Assembly: GCA_023247835.1 (NCBI GenBank)
Contig: JAHFFU010000031.1
Span: forward strand, 1-8,378
Source: Candidatus Bathyarchaeota archaeon
GTDB lineage: Archaea > Thermoproteota > Bathyarchaeia > 40CM-2-53-6 > FEN-987
Direction: 5' to 3'
Length of the DNA stretch: 8,378 bases
Below, piece by piece: positions 5,654 to 8,378 of this stretch. Below the pieces are notes generated by a model. It saw nothing but the letters and a program-made list of their open reading frames with translations. It had not been told where the DNA came from and ran no database searches. The position numbers and the translations under genes are program-made. Within the stretch, counting starts at the first letter, position 1; every line of letters starts with the position of its first letter.

Positions 5654-6118
5654 ATGAGTGAAACACTGGAAAAGTTGGACAAGCCAGAGAAGGCTGAAAA
5701 ACCGGAGAAGCCAGAGAAGAAGAGGCTCATACTCGTCACTGGGAAGAGGAAGACTGCGATCGCACGCGCAATAATCAAAACGGGTTCTGGCAATGTGATT
5801 GTCAACGGCATCCCGCTTTCAACCTTCACCCCTCAGATTGCCAAAATGAAGATAACAGAACCCTTGCTGCTATCCGGTGAAAGGTGGAAAGGAGTGGACG
5901 TCAATGTCAAGGTTAGTGGCGGGGGATTCATGGGCCAAGCCGAGGCGGCCCGTATGGCCGTGGCGAAGGGTTTGGTCCAATGGACGCGTAGCTCTGAACT
6001 AAGAAAGACGATGACAAACTACGACCGAACCATGCTCGCAGGCGACCCGCGGAGGAAGGAACCCAAAAAATTCGGCGGGCCTGGGGCCAGACGGCGTGAA
6101 CAAAAATCGTACAGGTAG
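5654..6118 (+). CDS. rps9: 30S ribosomal protein S9 (uS9)
   Basis: uS9 lies in the head of the small subunit, and its C-terminal tail reaches the P-site tRNA anticodon. The core shows VTGKRKTAIARAII (28-41), VKVSGGGFMGQAEAARMAVAKGL (core residues GGGFMGQ at 89-95) and the invariant basic end GGPGARRREQKSYR (141-154). Ahead of the core is an extra N-terminal segment of about 23 residues built from repeated PEK units (DKPEKAEKPEKPEKK, 9-23), encoded by a near-repeated AAGCCAGAGAAG at 5683-5694 and again at 5707-5718. It is charged, probably disordered, and not part of the conserved fold. ATG 5654 is the only nearby start upstream of this segment. rpoN follows after eight bases. Confidence 0.96.
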   Translation: MSETLEKLDKPEKAEKPEKPEKKRLILVTGKRKTAIARAIIKTGSGNVIVNGIPLSTFTPQIAKMKITEPLLLSGERWKGVDVNVKVSGGGFMGQAEAARMAVAKGLVQWTRSSELRKTMTNYDRTMLAGDPRRKEPKKFGGPGARRREQKSYR

Positions 6119-6126
6119 GGTAAGAC

Positions 6127-6351
6127 ATGATTATCCCGATACGTTGTTTCACTTGCGGAAAACTAATCGCGGACCGCTGGGAAGAGTTCGCGCGGCGCGT
6201 CAAGGCCGGCGAGAGGCCGAAGAGGGTCTTGGATGATATAGGAATGACCAGGTATTGCTGCCGCCGTATGTTCATATCCCATGTAGATGTCGTTGATGAC
6301 CTACTTCGCTACTCCCAGGTCACAGCCAAGAGGCGCGCACAATTCGAATAA
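6127..6351 (+). CDS. rpoN: DNA-directed RNA polymerase subunit N (Rpb10 homolog)
   Basis: RpoN is a small zinc-bound subunit that, with RpoP, joins the RpoD-RpoL heterodimer in the assembly platform of archaeal RNA polymerase. The 74-residue protein has the diagnostic [12 protein letters not shown] start with Cys7 and Cys10 and the paired cysteines RYCCRRM (Cys44, Cys45) that complete the zinc site. [18 protein letters not shown] is the most conserved stretch. Length is at the long end of the family (usually about 65-75). It sits between rps9 and rps2, as usual, but rpoK, which normally follows it in many archaea, is not in the 17-nt gap to rps2. Confidence 0.96.
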   Translation: MIIPIRCFTCGKLIADRWEEFARRVKAGERPKRVLDDIGMTRYCCRRMFISHVDVVDDLLRYSQVTAKRRAQFE

Positions 6352-6368
6352 CCCGAGAGAGTGCCCAC

Positions 6369-7034
6369 ATGTCTGAAGTTGAAGAAAAAGAGGGAATGCC
6401 GAAATCGGAGGACCTACTTCTTCCGCTCGAAGAGCTACTCGCCGCTGGCTTACACATTGGCACGCGAATTAAGACGGGCGACATGGAACCCTGCATCTAC
6501 CGTGTCAGGCCCGACGGATTATTCATACTCAATATCGGGAAGACGGATGAGAAGATTCGCCTAGCGGCCCGTTTCATGACACGCTTTGAGGAAGAGCGCG
6601 TATTGATTGTTTCCTCGAGGCTTTATGGGAAAACTCCTGTAGAGAAGTTCTGTGAAATAACGAAGACCGTTCCGATAATCGGCCGCTTCATGCCTGGGCT
6701 TATATCAAACCCCCTTCAACCGAACCACGCTGATCCCCAAGTTGTCATGGTGACCGACCCGAGGGCGGATTGGCAGTCGATAAAGGAAGCGTCCAGCGCG
6801 GGAGTTCCTGTGATTGCCCTGTGCGACACGGACAATGTTTTCAGCGGGGTGGACCTCGCAATTCCGGTGAACAACAAGGGCCGGCGCGCGTTGGCAATGG
6901 TTTATTGGTTATTGGGACGCCAGGTTCTGCGGGAAAGAGGAGAGATTGCCCAAGACGGTACCATAACCGCTACAGTGGACGACTTCGAGACAAAGCTGGC
7001 AGCTATCGCCCCCAGAGCTGGCGGTGAGCTTTGA
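6369..7034 (+). CDS. rps2: 30S ribosomal protein S2 (uS2)
   Basis: uS2 binds between the head and body of the small subunit and is added late in assembly. The 221-residue sequence is the archaeal/eukaryotic (Sa-like) type without the bacterial coiled-coil insertion. Recognisable parts are LAAGLHIGTRIKTGDMEPCI (24-43), VSSRLYGKTPVEKF (81-94), GRFMPGLISNP (105-115), VVMVTDPRADWQSIKEA (125-141) and PVIALCDTDNVFSGVDLAIP (147-166). The first ten residues are acidic; Met10 is a possible later start. The TGA stop overlaps the TTG start of the MEMO-family gene by four bases, so translation is probably coupled. Confidence 0.96.
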   Translation: MSEVEEKEGMPKSEDLLLPLEELLAAGLHIGTRIKTGDMEPCIYRVRPDGLFILNIGKTDEKIRLAARFMTRFEEERVLIVSSRLYGKTPVEKFCEITKTVPIIGRFMPGLISNPLQPNHADPQVVMVTDPRADWQSIKEASSAGVPVIALCDTDNVFSGVDLAIPVNNKGRRALAMVYWLLGRQVLRERGEIAQDGTITATVDDFETKLAAIAPRAGGEL

Positions 7035-7882
7035 AAATCCGGAAGCCCTATGTCGCAAACGCATTTTACGCAGGAACCAAAACTGAACTAACGCAACAAA
7101 TAGTTGGCTGTTTCACCCACCGCTTCGGGCCCGGACGGGTTCCCACCCCGGTTAACAGGGGTCCAAGAAAGGTTGTCGGTCTAGTATCTCCCCATGCAGG
7201 GTACGTTTACTCAGGCCCGGTTGCAGCGAACGGCTACGAGCGCCTCGCAACGGATGGCATGCCAGAAGTACTAATCATCCTGGGACCAAACCACACAGGG
7301 TACGGAAGCGGTGTGTCCATTCTTACGGAGGGCGCTTGGGAAACACCGGTTGGTATCACTTCGATAGACGCCCAGCTGGCGAAGCAGATTCAGAAGGGCA
7401 GCGATATTTTGGATGTCGACGAATCCGCACACAGCTTTGAGCACTCCATCGAAGTTCAGCTACCCTTCATTCAGTTCCTCTTCAAAGATGCCCCGAAGTT
7501 CATACCGATCTGCATGATGATGCAGGACCTGCGGACTAGTCGAGACATCGGCGGAGATATCGTTGAACAATGCAAGGGAAAGGATTTCGCAATAATCGCC
7601 TCGAGCGACTTCACGCACTATGAACCACACGAGACAGCTAGCCAGAAGGACAAGCTGGCCATCGATGCAATCATGAATCTCGACGACGAGGCGCTAAATG
7701 AGCTTGGCGACAGCAATAAAGTGACAATGTGCGGGTACGGCCCAATAACCACGCTAATAGCGGCTGCAAAAATGATTGGAGGAGTAAAGCCCGAGTTATT
7801 GGCCTACAGGACAAGCGGAGATATCACAGGCGACAATTCATCCGTTGTCGGGTACTCGTCGCTGGTATTCACTCGTGATTGA
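7031..7882 (+). CDS. amrB: MEMO family protein (AmmeMemoRadiSam system protein B)
   Basis: MEMO proteins share a fold with extradiol dioxygenases. In human MEMO1 a metal is bound by two His and a Cys, and the protein takes part in redox and iron handling. In prokaryotes the family often pairs with an AMMECR1-domain protein and a radical SAM enzyme, and the reaction is not settled. This 283-residue copy keeps the key residues: His55 in SPHAGYVYSG, His88 in LGPNHTGYG, His138 in FEHSIEVQLPF, His196 in SSDFTHYEPH and Cys234 in MCGYGP. These match human His49, His81, His192 and Cys244 (His138 is conserved besides). Start is TTG at 7031, overlapping the rps2 stop, with GGTGAG at 7023-7028. Neither partner gene is visible. 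The place between rps2 and mvk is conserved in archaea such as Methanothermobacter. Confidence 0.93.
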   Translation: MKIRKPYVANAFYAGTKTELTQQIVGCFTHRFGPGRVPTPVNRGPRKVVGLVSPHAGYVYSGPVAANGYERLATDGMPEVLIILGPNHTGYGSGVSILTEGAWETPVGITSIDAQLAKQIQKGSDILDVDESAHSFEHSIEVQLPFIQFLFKDAPKFIPICMMMQDLRTSRDIGGDIVEQCKGKDFAIIASSDFTHYEPHETASQKDKLAIDAIMNLDDEALNELGDSNKVTMCGYGPITTLIAAAKMIGGVKPELLAYRTSGDITGDNSSVVGYSSLVFTRD

Positions 7883-7899
7883 AGAAGCACGTGTAGCAG

Positions 7900-7910
7900 T
7901 TTGATTTTTC
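7900..7910 (+). terminator. T-rich stretch after amrB
   Basis: TTTGATTTTTC lies 18 nt past the amrB stop, in the 65-nt gap before mevalonate kinase. Oligo-T runs are the main intrinsic termination signal in archaea, so partial termination here is possible. No clear TATA box for mvk is seen in the rest of the gap, which argues that at least some transcripts read through. Confidence 0.22.
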
Positions 7911-7947
7911 TAGGAGGCAAACGGAATCCATTGGGGGGTGCAGATTC

Positions 7948-8378
7948 TTGGGTCAAGGTGTAGGGTTTGGGAAAGTGATTCTCTTTAACGAACACTTTGT
8001 AGTGTACGGTATTCCCGCCGTCGCGTCGGCGATCGGAGCTAAGACCACGGCATCCGTTGACCGGAGCCCTGGCGCGGGCTATGAGCTCAAGGATGAGCGG
8101 CCTGAGACTCCAGGTTACAAGGCTGAGAAATTGCAGCAGCAGAAGGAATCTTTGGATATCATGCTTAAGTTCATGAAGGTCGACACTGAACACAATCATT
8201 ACACGATCACTTTGGGCGGCGACCTGATAGCCGCGAGCGGAGTCGGTGCGAGTGCAGCATCCTGCGCGGCGATCGCGCGTGCATTCTCACAGGAACTCGG
8301 TCTCAACTTTTCAGACGAAAAAGTCAACGAGGCGGCCTATGAAGGCGAGAAAGGATATCACGGCACACCTTCTGGAAT
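7948..8378 (+). CDS. mvk: mevalonate kinase, GHMP family (C-terminus cut by window edge)
   Basis: Mevalonate kinase phosphorylates mevalonate with ATP, an early step of the archaeal isoprenoid lipid pathway in the cytoplasm. The visible 143 codons include the N-terminal motif FGKVILFNEHFVVYGIPAVASA (Lys9 and Glu15-His16 the key part), the GHMP phosphate-binding loop SGVGASAAS (97-105) and the start of the third conserved block, GYHGTPSG (136-143), just before the catalytic Asp that lies beyond the edge. About half the usual ~310 residues are present. Asn14 stands where Gly is usual in the LFGEH motif. TTG 7948 is the only conventional start between an in-frame TAG at 7894 and the conserved region, and GGGGTG (7935-7940) lies seven bases upstream. 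Isopentenyl phosphate kinase and fni often follow in archaea and may lie downstream. A relative such as mevalonate 3-kinase is less likely. Confidence 0.92.
   Translation, partial: MGQGVGFGKVILFNEHFVVYGIPAVASAIGAKTTASVDRSPGAGYELKDERPETPGYKAEKLQQQKESLDIMLKFMKVDTEHNHYTITLGGDLIAASGVGASAASCAAIARAFSQELGLNFSDEKVNEAAYEGEKGYHGTPSG

Noticed and set aside
7899..7947. Two five-pair inverted repeats (GTTTG/CAAAC and GAATC/GATTC) before mvk
   Set aside because: Five pairs with 14-base loops are expected by chance, and no motif ties them to a riboswitch or operator.
7804..8199. 131-codon minus-strand frame over the amrB-mvk junction
   Set aside because: Antisense to both the conserved end of the MEMO gene and the GHMP motifs of mevalonate kinase.
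1..8378. CRISPR array, insertion sequence, attachment site or integrase
   Set aside because: No spaced direct repeats, terminal inverted repeats or transposase/integrase sequence seen on either strand.

Overview
The window is chromosomal DNA from an archaeon. The evidence is a run of archaeal/eukaryotic-type ribosomal proteins (uS13, uS4, eL18, uL13, uS9, uS2) mixed with archaeal RNA polymerase subunits (RpoD with an Fe-S domain, RpoN). These are followed by a MEMO-family gene and mevalonate kinase of the archaeal lipid pathway. Short spacers, 4-nt gene overlaps and frequent TTG/GTG starts fit this. I cannot fix the phylum from sequence alone; a TACK-type lineage (for example Bathyarchaeia or a relative) is a guess, not a result.

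Layout. (1) Bases 1-1698, minus strand: an accessory pair. A berberine-bridge-type FAD-linked oxidase runs off the left edge, and upstream of it lies a cupin thiol-dioxygenase-like gene. (2) Bases 1699-1988: a divergent promoter region with a TATA-like box and a hairpin covering the rps13 ribosome binding site. (3) Bases 1989-3077, plus strand: rps13-rps4. (4) Bases 3092-3771, minus strand: two overlapping genes for small DUF131-type membrane proteins, the downstream one carrying an eight-cysteine zinc-finger domain. They occupy the place where rps11 normally lies. (5) Bases 3772-4010: a divergent regulatory region with a TATA box and a long rpoD leader. The leader contains two overlapping complementary segments that could form a pseudoknot over the rpoD ribosome binding site. 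(6) Bases 4011-7034, plus strand: rpoD-rpl18e-rpl13-rps9-rpoN-rps2, tightly packed. (7) Bases 7031-8378: a MEMO-family gene (amrB) and the 5' part of mevalonate kinase.

The plus-strand genes couple the small and large ribosomal subunits, RNA polymerase assembly (RpoD and RpoN nucleate the archaeal enzyme) and the entry to isoprenoid synthesis. This is an old archaeal cluster, also seen for example in Methanothermobacter as rpoN-rpoK-eno-rps2-memo-mvk. Here the cluster is modified: rps11 is missing between rps4 and rpoD, rpoK and eno are missing between rpoN and rps2, and the inverted DUF131 pair splits the operon so that rpoD appears to have its own promoter and leader. The most interesting candidates are the possible rpoD leader pseudoknot, the hairpin at the rps13 start, and the zinc-finger/DUF131 membrane protein pair.
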